A stretch of DNA of 64,000 nt from Deinococcus aquaedulcis (GTDB taxonomy: Bacteria; Deinococcota; Deinococci; Deinococcales; Deinococcaceae), in the NCBI RefSeq assembly GCF_019693445.1, contig NZ_JAHRBL010000002.1, forward strand, positions 334,828 through 398,827, read 5' to 3'. Both the position numbers and the translations under genes were made by a program. The notes under the pieces were generated by a model. It had not been told where the DNA came from and ran no database searches. It saw nothing but the letters and a program-made list of their open reading frames with translations. Positions 40,298 to 49,667 of the stretch are shown here, piece after piece. Numbering within the stretch: the stretch's first letter is position 1; every line of letters begins with the position of its first letter.

Positions 40298-40689
40298 AGG
40301 TCGCGCAGGTCCTCCCACAGCTGCCAGCCCACACCCTCGGGGGTCACGTCCAGCAGGGGGCTGAGCTGCTCGCTGGCGGCGCTGGCGTCGGCGTGCAGGG
40401 CGTCGTTGCTGGGGCGGGTGTCGTACACGCGCAGCACGGTGAACTGGTAAAAGGCCTGCGAGGCCGTGGGTTCGCCGTTCTCGAAAAAGGCGAACGGCGG
40501 GTTCACGGCGTCCCACAGCACATGCGCTGCTTCCTGCTCGGTGTCCTCGGGGCCTTCCTGGGCGGGCAGGTCGAGTTCGTGGGGCAGAAACTGCTCCAGA
40601 TCGATATCGGCCTCCTGGGGATGCCACACGTAGCCCTGCAGCAGGCGCACGGCGGCGCGACCCACGGGCTGCGGTTCACTGGTGCTCAC
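40294..40689 (-). CDS. Hypothetical 131-residue protein heading the DJ-1 operon
   Basis: A soluble acidic protein with aromatic-rich stretches (RLLQGYVWHP, FAFFENGEP, AFYQFTVLRVYD). No known domain recognised. The GTG at 40689 is chosen because TATGCT lies seven bases upstream; the ATG at 40701 falls inside that -10 element. Its stop overlaps the next ATG (ATGA), so the three genes to the DJ-1-like protein form one coupled unit. Confidence 0.6.
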   Translation of the reverse strand: MSTSEPQPVGRAAVRLLQGYVWHPQEADIDLEQFLPHELDLPAQEGPEDTEQEAAHVLWDAVNPPFAFFENGEPTASQAFYQFTVLRVYDTRPSNDALHADASAASEQLSPLLDVTPEGVGWQLWEDLRDL

Positions 40690-40696
40690 GCGCCGT

Positions 40697-40702
40697 AGCA
40701 TA
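40697..40702 (-). promoter_or_regulatory. -10 element TATGCT deciding the GTG start at 40689
   Basis: The element ends seven bases before the GTG and itself contains the upstream in-frame ATG, which therefore cannot be the start of a leaderless message. Confidence 0.55.
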
Positions 40703-40927
40703 CCGGCTTTCGCCTGGGGCCGGCAGCAAACAGAGGGCCTGCCGCGCCCCCAGCGATTCTTCATGTGAAGGAGATGCGCCGCTCCTGGGGCGGCTGATGA
40801 GGCAAGGGATGAGGCGGCTGAAGATATAGGGCCGTGTCCTGGCCCCGCAGCACCACGGATGGGCAACGGCCCAGTCCAGACGGGAGGTGCGCCAACCTCT
40901 TCAGGGCCGATGGAGCAGTCCCCACCC

Positions 40928-43774
40928 TTACCCCTCTAGCTCATCACCACTGGGTGGGCACTGGGCCTGCTCGTGAACCACTAGAGCGTCCGGCAGGGCC
41001 AGGGCACCTTGCGAGGTCACGCCCCAGTCGGCCAGCCAGCCTGCACCGCCGGGCACCGTTAGCAGGGCCGCGCCCACCTCGCGCCATACCCCCGCGCGGA
41101 AGGGAGCCAGTGCGGGGTCAGCCAGGGCCGCGCGCAGCCAGGGCAGCAGGGCGGGGCCGTCCTGCACGCTGGCACCGGCCTCCAGAGCCAGCAGCTGGGC
41201 GTGCAGGCCCGGGTCGGCGGGGGCGGGGCCAGGGCCCACCCGGCGCAGCAGGGCGTGGGCGCGGTTCACCGCTGCCAAGGCCGCACCCAGCTGGCCGGCG
41301 CGCAGGGCGGCCTCGGCGTGCAGGGCCAGGGCCTGGGCCTGTTCGTAGGGGTGGGCGGCCAGGGCCAGGGCGTCCTGGGTCAGGGTCAGGGCGCGCGCCG
41401 CATCGGGCTCGGCCAGGGCGCGGCTCAGGCGCAGGTCCAGGGCCAGCAGGTGGTCGCGGTCGGCGCCGCGCACCTCCTGGGCCAGCAGGGTGTCCAGCAG
41501 GGCGCGGGCGTGGACAAGGTCCGGGTGGTCACGCGTGGGTCCGGCCAGGGGCTGTAGGTAGGGGCGGCCCAGCCCGCGCGACAGATAGGCCAGCGCCGTG
41601 CGGTACCGGGTGCGCCGGGCGCGGTAGGCGGCCTCGGCGGGGCGGGCCTCGGGGCGCGCGAGCAGGTCCAGTGCCTGGGCGGCCCAGGTCAGGGCTTCAT
41701 CGGGGCGGCCCAGGGCCAGCAGCAGGGGCACGCCCTCGGAGAGCAGGCGGGCGCGCGGGACCCCGTCAGCGTGACGGCGCGGATCGGGGGGCACCAGGGC
41801 CAGGGCACGGCGCAGGTCGCGCAGGCCCGCCGCTGGGCGGCCCAGGCGGCGCCGGGCCGTGGCGGTGCGGGCGAGCACGCGCGCCTGCTCCTCGGGGGCG
41901 CTGCCGGCCTCTTGCAGGCGGGCAGCGGCGTCCTGCAGGGCGGCCAGGGCGGCGGCGGGCTGTCCCAGGCGCAGCAGCAGGTCGCCCTCCTGGTAGCGCG
42001 CCCGCGCCGAGAGCAAAGGACTGCCCGCCGGAACGGCCTGCAGCGCGGCCAGGGCCTGGGTCCACTGCCCGGCATCCTTGGCGATCAGACCGCGCCACAG
42101 CCACGCGCGGGGCCCCCCCTGCGCGGCGCGGGGGTCAGCGGCGGCCTGAGTGGCCGCCGTCAGGTCACCGCGCCAGCGGGCCAGCGCCGCCTGCACCAGC
42201 AGGACGTCGGCCTTGGCGGCCATAGTCCAGGGATCAGGGCCCGCCATACCGGTCACGTCCGGGTGGGCCAGCTGGGCCTGCGCGGCGTCCATATTGCCGT
42301 GTTCCAGGCTGCTTTCGGCCAGCTTCACGCGCGCCCAGGCCCGCACCGCCTGCCGGGCGGATTCCAGCAGGGTGAACAGGGCGTCGCGCAGGGTCACGGC
42401 GCCGTATTCGCCCCGCCCGGCGTGGTGGGCCACCACAGCGCGGGCAAGCAGGTCGCGGTGGTCGCCCCCAGGGGCAGCGCGCAGGGCGGGCCACAGAGGG
42501 GGCAGGTGCCGGGCGTCGTCCGGGTGGGTTTGCAGGTGGGCGGCCAGGGCGCCCACGTCGCGCAGCGCGGCCCAGGCCGCCAGCCGGGCGGGGGCCAGGG
42601 CGGGGTCCTCGGTGTCGGCCAGGGCGCGTAGAGGGGCCACCTGCGCGGCAGGCGAGACGCCGGGCCACGCGCCGCGCAGGGCCGCCGCCGGGCGGTAGCC
42701 GTCCGGGCCTGCCTCCAGCAGCAAGCGGGCGTGGGGGGGCAGCGCGGCCGGGTCGTGGCCCAGGGCAGCGGCCAGCAGCGCGGCGGGCCAGGGGGCGGCT
42801 GGGTCGGGCAGGGCGGCGTGCAGGGCAGCCGTGGCCTCGGCGAGGCGGCGGGTGTCCGGGTCGCCCAGCAGCTCGGCGGGGCCAGCCCCCGCGCGGGCCA
42901 GCCGGGCCAGCAGCATCAGGCGCTCGGGACTGCGGCCCCCTTCCTGCACCAAGCGCTCGGCCTCGCCCCGCGTCACGTTCAGGTGGCTCATCAGGTACGC
43001 ACGGGCCTCGGCTGGGGTGGGCGGGCGCAGTTCGATGCACTCGGCCGCGCTGGTCGGGGGACAGTCGCCGTCCAGGGCCAGCAGCACCGCCACGCCCACC
43101 GGCGCCCGCTCCAGCAGGTGCAGAATGGCCCAGGCCGCGCCGCCCAGGGCATCGCCGCTGCTGGCCCGGGGCGGGGCGCTGCTCCAGTGCAGGTCGCGCC
43201 CCACCCGCACCAGCAGGGCCCCCCGCGTGGGCAGGGCCTGCCGCGCCGCATCCTGCTGGGCCTGCGCCTGCGCGGCGAACGAGGCCCCGGGCGGCGTGCC
43301 CAGCGGCAACACGCCTTGCAGGTCGCCCGAGAGCGTCAGCTGGGTCACTGGCAGCCCCTGGTCGCGCAGGGTGCGGGCCACCTGGGTGAGCAGCACGGTC
43401 TTGCCCGCCCCCGGGCGCCCGGCCACAATCAGGCGGGGTGAGCGGCCGGCCCGCACCCCGGCCACAAACTGGCGGTAGGCGCGAATCTTGCTGCGGCCCA
43501 GCAGGTCCAGCTCGGGTGGCAGGGCGGGGCGAGGCGGGGGAGCGTCGGGCAGCACGCAGCCCAGCTCCTGGGCGAGCTCTTGCAGGATGGCGCGCAGAGC
43601 GGCCTTGTCTGTAGGGGTGCCCACGCCCCGGTACACGATGTTGCGCACGCTGCTGGGACTGGCGCCGCGCGCGCGCATCTGGGTCTCCAGCCAACGTAGG
43701 CTGCCGCGCGCCTGCCCGCCCGACGGGGGGGGCAGGTGGGCACGCAACTGGGCCAGCGCCGCCCGGTAATCCAC
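40928..43774 (-). CDS. Large P-loop ATPase with C-terminal helical repeats (STAND-like)
   Basis: A 948-residue protein. An N-terminal helical domain (1-80) carries a DNA-binding-like RGASPSSVRNIVYRG segment. An ATPase domain (about 90-260) has Walker A GRPGAGKT (119-126) and a LLALDGD strand as a possible Walker B. Residues about 330-930 are Ala/Leu-rich TPR-like helical repeats. The plan is that of STAND regulators or sensors, where the repeats detect a ligand. No effector domain is seen at the C-terminus. The start is a GTG with TAGGCT six bases upstream. Monocistronic. Confidence 0.7.
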   Translation of the reverse strand: MDYRAALAQLRAHLPPPSGGQARGSLRWLETQMRARGASPSSVRNIVYRGVGTPTDKAALRAILQELAQELGCVLPDAPPPRPALPPELDLLGRSKIRAYRQFVAGVRAGRSPRLIVAGRPGAGKTVLLTQVARTLRDQGLPVTQLTLSGDLQGVLPLGTPPGASFAAQAQAQQDAARQALPTRGALLVRVGRDLHWSSAPPRASSGDALGGAAWAILHLLERAPVGVAVLLALDGDCPPTSAAECIELRPPTPAEARAYLMSHLNVTRGEAERLVQEGGRSPERLMLLARLARAGAGPAELLGDPDTRRLAEATAALHAALPDPAAPWPAALLAAALGHDPAALPPHARLLLEAGPDGYRPAAALRGAWPGVSPAAQVAPLRALADTEDPALAPARLAAWAALRDVGALAAHLQTHPDDARHLPPLWPALRAAPGGDHRDLLARAVVAHHAGRGEYGAVTLRDALFTLLESARQAVRAWARVKLAESSLEHGNMDAAQAQLAHPDVTGMAGPDPWTMAAKADVLLVQAALARWRGDLTAATQAAADPRAAQGGPRAWLWRGLIAKDAGQWTQALAALQAVPAGSPLLSARARYQEGDLLLRLGQPAAALAALQDAAARLQEAGSAPEEQARVLARTATARRRLGRPAAGLRDLRRALALVPPDPRRHADGVPRARLLSEGVPLLLALGRPDEALTWAAQALDLLARPEARPAEAAYRARRTRYRTALAYLSRGLGRPYLQPLAGPTRDHPDLVHARALLDTLLAQEVRGADRDHLLALDLRLSRALAEPDAARALTLTQDALALAAHPYEQAQALALHAEAALRAGQLGAALAAVNRAHALLRRVGPGPAPADPGLHAQLLALEAGASVQDGPALLPWLRAALADPALAPFRAGVWREVGAALLTVPGGAGWLADWGVTSQGALALPDALVVHEQAQCPPSGDELEG

Positions 43775-43780
43775 GCGGCC

Positions 43781-43786
43781 AGCCTA
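43781..43786 (-). promoter_or_regulatory. -10 element TAGGCT for the 948-residue ATPase gene
   Basis: TAGGCT lies six bases before the GTG at 43774 on the minus strand, with no Shine-Dalgarno, indicating a leaderless message. Confidence 0.55.
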
Positions 43787-43919
43787 CCCCGCGCACTGAA
43801 CCGGGTTCAAGAAACGGGTGGGCCCACCGTTCCTGACGAAGCCGTCAGCTACCGGGCAGGGCAACTGTGTATACTCTGCCCAGCTTTCAACTCAGTCTAT
43901 TTCCCCCCAGGAGGAACCC

Positions 43920-44615
43920 ATGCGTACCCTTGCCCTGTCCATTGCCCTTGCCCTGTCCGTGACCGCCGCCGCCCAGAGCCAGCAGGCTGCCAAAGCCCTG
44001 TTTGACCAGGGCAAGTGGCAGGAGGCCGCCAGCGCCGCCGCCGCCCTGAACACCGCTGACGGCTTTGCCCTGGCCGCCGAAGCCACCACGGCCGGCGCGG
44101 GTCTGGTGCCCGACAACCAGAAAAAGGCGCTGTTTGAAAAGGCCCAGGGCTACGCCCGCCAGGCCATCGCCAAGGACAAGAACAACGCCGACGCCTACTT
44201 CGAGCTGGCCCGCGCCCAGGGCCGCCTGGCCCAGTTCAGCGGCATTCTGCAGAGCCTGGGGCTGGCCGGCGATATGAAGAAGAACCTCGACACCGCCGTT
44301 CGCCTGAACCCCAGGCTGGCGGGCGCCTACGTGGCCCTGGGCCTGTGGCACGCCAACCTGATCAGCAAGGGCTTTATCGCCACCCGCGCGACCGGCGCTG
44401 ACCGCAACCAGATCATCCCCAACTTTGAAAAAGCCATTGCGCTGGAGCCCAACGTGGCTGTTCACCGCATTGAGTACGCCAACGCCCTGATGCTGCAGGG
44501 CAAGAAGGCCGAAGCCGCCGCCCAGCTGGAAAAGGCCCTGGCCATGAACGCCGACACCTTCTGGGAGAAGCGCAACGAAGACGCCGCCAAGGCCACGCTG
44601 GCGAAGCTGAAGTAA
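43920..44615 (+). CDS. Exported TPR-repeat protein
   Basis: A 231-residue protein with a signal peptide (1-19, ending TAAAQS). The mature part is about five TPR-type helical repeats (QGKWQEAASAAAAL, ANALMLQGKKAEAAAQLEKALA). It is probably a periplasmic scaffold. Unlike most neighbours it has a canonical leader: TATACT at about 43870 and an AGGAGG Shine-Dalgarno five bases before the ATG. Divergent from the 948-residue ATPase gene. The 44616-44756 spacer to the convergent lipid kinase holds only a weak GGGGTGTGGG inverted repeat. Confidence 0.75.
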   Translation: MRTLALSIALALSVTAAAQSQQAAKALFDQGKWQEAASAAAALNTADGFALAAEATTAGAGLVPDNQKKALFEKAQGYARQAIAKDKNNADAYFELARAQGRLAQFSGILQSLGLAGDMKKNLDTAVRLNPRLAGAYVALGLWHANLISKGFIATRATGADRNQIIPNFEKAIALEPNVAVHRIEYANALMLQGKKAEAAAQLEKALAMNADTFWEKRNEDAAKATLAKLK

Positions 44616-44756
44616 GGTTGTGGGGTGTAGGAGGTGGGGTGTGGGAGGAGACTTCCGCGCCTCACCTCCTCTGTCTTTTAGCCTGTTCGAAAAGCAGGGC
44701 CGCGCGTATGGGTCTCTGTCTTTTCCCACAACCCACAGCCCACGCCCCACACCCCC

Positions 44757-45689
44757 CTACGCATTCAGCAGCTTCGCCGCGCCCGGCAGCACGCGCACCT
44801 GAATGTCGCTGACGCGGCCGTGCAAGTCACCGTCAAGGTGAATGCGCACCGGGGTGGCCCAGCGCACCCGGACCTCGCGCGCCGCCGTGTGGTGGGCCAG
44901 GGGGTGCGTAAGGTGGGTGCCGCGCAGCACCCGGGCCATCAGGCCGGCCAGTTGCCGGCGGTTCATGGCGCCGCCTGCCACCACGTTCAGGTGGCCGTCG
45001 CGCACATCCGACTGTGGGCTGATCCGAAAGCCCCCACCGTAGCGCACGCCGTTCATGACCGCCACGATGGCGCTGGGGCCCGCGTAGAGCGGCTGCCCAT
45101 CGGCCACGATGTCCACCTCGGCCAGCTGCAGGGCGCGCAGGGTGCTCAGGGCGGAATAGGCATAGCGTGAAAAGCCGCGCAGGTGCGCAGGCGCGCGGTC
45201 CATGTTGGCGGTCACGTCGGAATCAAAGCCCATGCCCAGGCCATTGAGCAGCACGAAGCGGCGCCCAGCCTCATCGCCGACCAGAATGTCCAGCTGCAGG
45301 GCGTCCAGGGCGCGCGGCTGGTAGTTCAGGCGGTCCAGGGCTTCGGCAAAGGCGCCGGGTTTCAGGCCCAGCAGCCCGGCGAAGTCGTTGCCGGTGCCCA
45401 GCGGCACGATCGCCAGGGGGCGCCCGGTACCCACCACGGCCCCCAGCAGGGCGCCCACGGTGCCGTCGCCGCCCACGGCCATCACCGCCACCTCGGGGGG
45501 CAGGGCCTGCACGCAGGCCAGCGCGGCTTCACCCGACGCCTCCTGAATCACGGTGTGCTGCAGACCGCGCGCCTGCAATTCGCGCTGCAGGCGCGGCCAT
45601 TCCCGGGCGGCCAGACCACGCCCGGCCTGGGGATTCAGCACCACCGCCAGGGGTGGAAGGGGCGGAACGGGGCTGTCCTCATGGTTCAC
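44757..45689 (-). CDS. Diacylglycerol kinase family lipid kinase
   Basis: A 310-residue enzyme of the DagK/YegS family, phosphorylating diacylglycerol or a related lipid. NPQAGRGLA (about 20-28), [13 protein letters not shown] (nucleotide site) and [10 protein letters not shown] are the family motifs. The C-terminal beta-sandwich contains [12 protein letters not shown] and DGHLNVV. The start is the GTG at 45689, with TATGCT nine bases upstream; a longer start at 45710 is less likely. Confidence 0.9.
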   Translation of the reverse strand: MNHEDSPVPPLPPLAVVLNPQAGRGLAAREWPRLQRELQARGLQHTVIQEASGEAALACVQALPPEVAVMAVGGDGTVGALLGAVVGTGRPLAIVPLGTGNDFAGLLGLKPGAFAEALDRLNYQPRALDALQLDILVGDEAGRRFVLLNGLGMGFDSDVTANMDRAPAHLRGFSRYAYSALSTLRALQLAEVDIVADGQPLYAGPSAIVAVMNGVRYGGGFRISPQSDVRDGHLNVVAGGAMNRRQLAGLMARVLRGTHLTHPLAHHTAAREVRVRWATPVRIHLDGDLHGRVSDIQVRVLPGAAKLLNA

Positions 45690-45704
45690 GGTCGGCCCAG
45701 CATA

Positions 45705-46120
45705 GAGCAAACCTTCATGCAGCGCGTTTTGGAGGAGTGGAGGGCGCTTGCTGGGCCGAGAGGAGGGTGCCGGAACGGCCAGCGCCCCCTGGCTTAAACC
45801 GCGTCCGCAACGGTTCCAGGGGTTCGGCTGGGTTTAAAAGCCCGTGTGAAGAGGCAGGGGAGTCACCGTAGCCTCGCTCCTCTTGCAGCGACTCGGAGAC
45901 CCCCGGTGGGCATAGCCGCTCAGGATGACGTTGCTTCTCTGACCGCCCTGGCCGACGGACAAACATTTCGCGCCGTCGTGCCAGATGAGGGATTTCCTCA
46001 GCAACGGCCTGTTTCGCCCTGAAGTCAAAGCACGCCTCCGCCCCTGTCCTTCATGGACGCAAACCCATCCACCTGAGCGCCCTCAGGAGCTGAACTTCAA
46101 GGCGGCTCTGCCTTCGGCCC
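45705..46120. other. Intergenic region with a TTTAAA-type inverted repeat
   Basis: No gene is supported in these 416 bases. GGCTTAAACC (45791-45800) and GGTTTAAAAGCC (45832-45843) form an imperfect hairpin that could terminate transcripts from the hydrolase gene upstream on the minus strand. The short ORFs here look like chance frames. Confidence 0.35.
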
Positions 46121-46873
46121 TTAAACAATCGGGGTGCGCAACACACCTACACCTTCCACTTCAACCTCCACCACGTCGCCAGCCTGCAGCGGGCCCACGC
46201 CCTCCGGGGTGCCGGTGAGCACCACATCACCGGGCTCCAGGGTCACGTAGCGCGTTACGTACGCCAGAATCTGGGGCAGCGGGAAGATCATGTGGCGCGT
46301 GCGGCTGTCCTGGCGCACCTCGCCGTTGACGCGGGTCTGCACGCGCAGGTCGGCGGGGTCCAGGCCAGTGACCAGGTGCGGCCCCAGGGGGCAGAAGCGG
46401 TCGGCAGCCTTGGCGCGGAACCACTGCAGGTCCGTCTTTTGCAGGTCGCGCGCCGTCAGGTCCAGGGCGCAGGTGTAGCCGGCCACGGCGCCCAGGGCCG
46501 CCTCTTCGCTCAGGTGGCGGGCGCGCTGGCCCATCACCACCGCCAGTTCGCCCTCAAAGTGAAAGTTCTGGGTCCAGTCGGGCTTGTGCACCGCGCCGCC
46601 GGGCTCGGCCAGGGCGTTGGGGCCTTTCAGGAAAATGCCGGGCTCGGTGGGCAGGTCGCCCTTGTCGTTGCCCAGTTCGCGGATGTGGTCCAGGTAATTG
46701 CGGCCCACACACACGATCTTGGTGGGCTCGGCGGGGGCCAGCAGGGTGGCCGGGTCGTAGGGGGCGGTCTGCCCGGTGCGTGCGCCCAGCATGCCAGCGC
46801 GCAGGTGCACACGCTCGCCGTCCAGCTCGCCCCAGCAGGGCTGGCCCTGCCATGTCATGCGGATCAGTTGCAT
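46121..46873 (-). CDS. Fumarylacetoacetate hydrolase-family protein
   Basis: A 250-residue metal-dependent C-C hydrolase or decarboxylase. [26 protein letters not shown], the metal-ligand region [11 protein letters not shown] and the closing [11 protein letters not shown] are diagnostic. Relatives act on acylpyruvates, oxaloacetate or ring-cleavage products. Genomic context does not reveal the substrate. The ATG at 46873 has TATCCT six bases upstream. Confidence 0.9.
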   Translation of the reverse strand: MQLIRMTWQGQPCWGELDGERVHLRAGMLGARTGQTAPYDPATLLAPAEPTKIVCVGRNYLDHIRELGNDKGDLPTEPGIFLKGPNALAEPGGAVHKPDWTQNFHFEGELAVVMGQRARHLSEEAALGAVAGYTCALDLTARDLQKTDLQWFRAKAADRFCPLGPHLVTGLDPADLRVQTRVNGEVRQDSRTRHMIFPLPQILAYVTRYVTLEPGDVVLTGTPEGVGPLQAGDVVEVEVEGVGVLRTPIV

Positions 46874-46972
46874 GCGGGCAGGATAGCGGGCCCCCACAGC
46901 GGAACCCAACGCTGCCCTGGGGCAACCTCACCGGCTTTGGAAGGTAGCCCCAGTGGCCAGGGGCAGCCATTC

Positions 46973-47668
46973 TCAGTCCAGGCTGTCGGCTTCTTCGAGG
47001 GTCACGTTCTCCAGGCCCTCGGGGTCCAGCAGGGTCACGGTCTGGCCGTTGCTTTTCAGCAGGCGCTGGCCTTCGAGCTTGCGCATCACGCGCGAGACGG
47101 TTTCGCGGGAGCTGGAAATGCGGCTCATGATGTCCTGGGTGGACATGGGCAACACCTCCGGCTGCGGCACGCCGGCCTGCACGCGCTGGCGGTAGAGGTT
47201 GGTGAATACGTGGCTCAGGGCCGCTTCGGTGTTCAGGCCAAAGGCGATCAGTTCGTCGTTCAGGTGGGTCACGCGGCGAACCAGCATTACGCTAAGGTTC
47301 CACAGCACGTCCGGGTGGCGGCGCAAAATCTGCTTGAAGTGCGTGCGGTAAAGCATCAGTGTGGTGACGTCGGTCTGGGCGACCACGGTGGCGCTACGCT
47401 CGCCGCCGCCCAGCACGGCTGTTTCACCGATGACGCCGGGGGCGTACACATCACCCATCACGCGCTCGCGGCTGCCCAGGCTGATCCGGCTGACCCGCAC
47501 CACGCCGCGCGTCAGGATGTGCAGGGCCTCGCCCTCGGCGTCCTGTTCCAGGATGGTCTGCCCGGGGCGGTAGTGCCGCTCGGTGATGACCTGCAGCGCT
47601 TCCTGCAGGGCCTCGGCGGGCACGTTGTGGAAGAGAAAGGATGCTTTCAGATCGTCCAGGCGCGCCAT
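46973..47668 (-). CDS. Crp/Fnr-family transcription regulator
   Basis: A 231-residue regulator. An N-terminal cyclic-nucleotide-binding-like beta roll (about 15-130) contains GQTILEQDAEGEALHILTRG and GVIGETAVLGGGERSATV. The C-terminal winged helix (about 145-215) contains MSTQDIMSRISSSRETVSRVMRKLE, the recognition helix of this family. There is no Fnr-type cysteine cluster. Whether it binds cAMP is not clear. It is divergent from a LolD-like ABC gene with 84 bases between starts, a likely target. TAGGAT lies nine bases before its ATG. Confidence 0.9.
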   Translation of the reverse strand: MARLDDLKASFLFHNVPAEALQEALQVITERHYRPGQTILEQDAEGEALHILTRGVVRVSRISLGSRERVMGDVYAPGVIGETAVLGGGERSATVVAQTDVTTLMLYRTHFKQILRRHPDVLWNLSVMLVRRVTHLNDELIAFGLNTEAALSHVFTNLYRQRVQAGVPQPEVLPMSTQDIMSRISSSRETVSRVMRKLEGQRLLKSNGQTVTLLDPEGLENVTLEEADSLD

Positions 47669-47739
47669 CAGGGGCTTATCCTAGCGTGCCTGGGCAGCAG
47701 GCCACAACGCCCGCCCTTCTTCATGCACGGGCCATGAGC

Positions 47740-47745
47740 TACCAT
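47740..47745 (+). promoter_or_regulatory. -10 element TACCAT deciding the GTG start at 47753
   Basis: TACCAT ends seven bases before the GTG at 47753. The ATG at 47744 overlaps the element and is therefore unlikely to be used. Confidence 0.5.
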
Positions 47746-47752
47746 GCGCCGC

Positions 47753-48433
47753 GTGTCTCTGCCCCCGCCCGCCCTGATGGCCCGCGACCTCACGCAGGCG
47801 TACGGCAGCCTGCAGGTGCTGCGTGGCGTAGGTCTGGACGTGGCCCAGGGTGAGGTGGTGGCCGTCACCGGGCCGTCGGGCAGTGGCAAGAGCACCCTGC
47901 TGCACCTGCTGGGCGGGCTGGATACCCCCCAGGGCGGCGAGGTGTGGTGGGCGGGCGAACGGGTGGACACCCTGGGCACCCAGGTGCGCGCTGCACGGCG
48001 GGCGGGGCAACTGGGGCTGGTGTTTCAGCACCACTACCTGCTGGACGACCTGAGTGTGCTGGACAATGTGCTGATTCCCTGCCGCCTGTCGGGCCGGGGC
48101 GACGAGGCGCGGGCGCGAGACCTGCTGGCCCGGGTGGGCCTGGGCGGGCGCGAGGCCGACCTGCCCGGGGTGCTGAGTGGAGGCGAGCGCCAGCGGGTGG
48201 CGGTGGCCCGCGCCCTGGCCGCCCGCCCCGCCGCCGTGCTGGCCGACGAACCCACCGGCAGCCTGGACCGCGCCAATGCCCAGGCGGTGGCCGCGCTGCT
48301 GGTGGCCCTGGCGCGCGAGGAAGCAGCTGGGGTGCTGCTGGTGACCCACGACGAGCGACTGGCCCGCCACGCCGACCGCACCCTGCACCTGCTGGACGGC
48401 CAGTTCACCGACGCGGCGCCGGATTTCGCTTAG
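47753..48433 (+). CDS. ABC transporter ATP-binding protein, LolD/MacB type
   Basis: A 226-residue ATPase. Walker A is GPSGSGKST, the Q-loop VFQHHYLLDDLSV is typical of the LolD/FtsE/MacB class, the signature is LSGGERQRVAVARALA, and Walker B is AVLADEPTGSLD followed by a THDERLA switch histidine. Such ATPases drive lipoprotein release or mechanotransmission. No permease gene is adjacent, which is unusual for this class. The GTG start is chosen from the -10 spacing. Possibly controlled by the divergent Crp/Fnr regulator. Confidence 0.88.
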   Translation: MSLPPPALMARDLTQAYGSLQVLRGVGLDVAQGEVVAVTGPSGSGKSTLLHLLGGLDTPQGGEVWWAGERVDTLGTQVRAARRAGQLGLVFQHHYLLDDLSVLDNVLIPCRLSGRGDEARARDLLARVGLGGREADLPGVLSGGERQRVAVARALAARPAAVLADEPTGSLDRANAQAVAALLVALAREEAAGVLLVTHDERLARHADRTLHLLDGQFTDAAPDFA

Positions 48434-48545
48434 GGGCAGGAGAAGACAGGACACCCAGAGGTCTGGGGAAAGAACTCTTTGGAGGTCAGCTCGGGGCGGC
48501 AGAGCGTTCGACCTGAGCTGCGGCCGTTCTGCGGGCGCAGTTTGC

Positions 48546-49667
48546 TCAGGTACGCCGGGCTTTGGCCGCCGTCTCCCGCATGGCCTGGGTCAGCAGGTAA
48601 CCGAAGCCGGCGCGTTCAATCCGCTCCACCAGGTCGGGGACCGTCTGACCCAGCGCTGCAGCCGCCTCTCCCAGATGCCACTGGTGGGTGGCGAGCTGGT
48701 GCAGCAGGTACGCCCGCCGGGTCTGGGCCGCCGACAGCTGAAAGGTTTTGAGGTATAGCACCTCGCCATCTGGGCGGCGTAGGCGCTCGCCGATGTGGTT
48801 GATCTGGGCCGGATTCAGGTCGGTGACAAAACGGTCGAGTTCCAGGGTTCCTGCCGAATACACGGGCTCGGCCATCAGAGAGCGGCCCAGCAGGTCGCGC
48901 AGCAGCTCGGTCTGCACGAAGGTGGCCCAGTCGCGGCGGACGGCGGCCAGGGCCACGCGCAGGTCAGCCACGGTGCGCGCCGCCTCAAACTGGGGCGTGG
49001 CCTCCAGCAGCGGCGGTTCGGGATAGAGCGCCGCGTACCGCAGCACGAGGTCACCGTACAGGTCGGCCAGCAGCGTGCGGTGCAACTGGCGGTAATCGGC
49101 GGCCGACGGCACCACGAACGCTGAAGCCAGCTGATCGCCGGTATACACCAGCATTCCCACCTGCCTGTCGTGGAGTTCAAAGGTGCGCAGGGCATCCTCG
49201 AAGCCCGGCAGCAGGTTGCCCGGCACACCCGATTCCGTACGCACCCCCAGGCCAGCGCGCAGAAAGTCGCGCGATAGCTCCTTCCAGGCCACGCGCGGCG
49301 GGCCAAAGTGCAGGGCCAGCAGGCCTTCCAGCGCGAGGTGCAGCGGCAGGAAGCGCAGGCCGCTTCCCTCGCGCCGGCGCAGCCGGTCCACCAGTTCCAG
49401 CCGGCGCCAGCCTCCACGCGGGCGGCCCACCTGCCCCCCCAGGGCCACCTCGGGAGGGCGGCCCTCCCCCCAGTCCAGGCACAGGGCGTGGGGCACGAAG
49501 GCCACGTACTGGGCCCCGTCGGGCAGGGCCACGGCCTTCAGGTCCTGCGACAGGGGCTGCAGGGTCAGGCGCACGTCCTCGCACGGGCGGTCGCGCAGCA
49601 GCGGCACCAGCCGAAAAGCGCCGCGCACCTGGGCCGGGGCGGGGGTCAGGCCTTCAAGGGTCAACAT
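48546..49667 (-). CDS. ARPP-2-like conserved protein, partner of the vWA protein
   Basis: A 373-residue soluble protein. The opening MLTLEGLTPAPAQVRGAFRLVPL, the middle RFLPLHLALEGLLALHFG and PGFEDALRTFELHDRQVGMLVYTGDQLASAFVV match my recollection of ARPP-2 domain proteins, which comparative genomics linked to RNA-repair and conflict gene neighbourhoods. A helical C-terminal region (about 230-370) follows, where the LGEAAAALGQTVPDLVERIERAGFGYLL tail looks like an HTH. It starts inside the end of the vWA gene (14-base overlap), so translation is coupled. The biochemical function is unknown. Confidence 0.65.
   Translation of the reverse strand: MLTLEGLTPAPAQVRGAFRLVPLLRDRPCEDVRLTLQPLSQDLKAVALPDGAQYVAFVPHALCLDWGEGRPPEVALGGQVGRPRGGWRRLELVDRLRRREGSGLRFLPLHLALEGLLALHFGPPRVAWKELSRDFLRAGLGVRTESGVPGNLLPGFEDALRTFELHDRQVGMLVYTGDQLASAFVVPSAADYRQLHRTLLADLYGDLVLRYAALYPEPPLLEATPQFEAARTVADLRVALAAVRRDWATFVQTELLRDLLGRSLMAEPVYSAGTLELDRFVTDLNPAQINHIGERLRRPDGEVLYLKTFQLSAAQTRRAYLLHQLATHQWHLGEAAAALGQTVPDLVERIERAGFGYLLTQAMRETAAKARRT

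Noticed and set aside
44635..44753. GGGGTGTGGG / CCCACACCCC inverted repeat between convergent genes
   Set aside because: Arms are low-complexity and about 100 bases apart; not a credible terminator.
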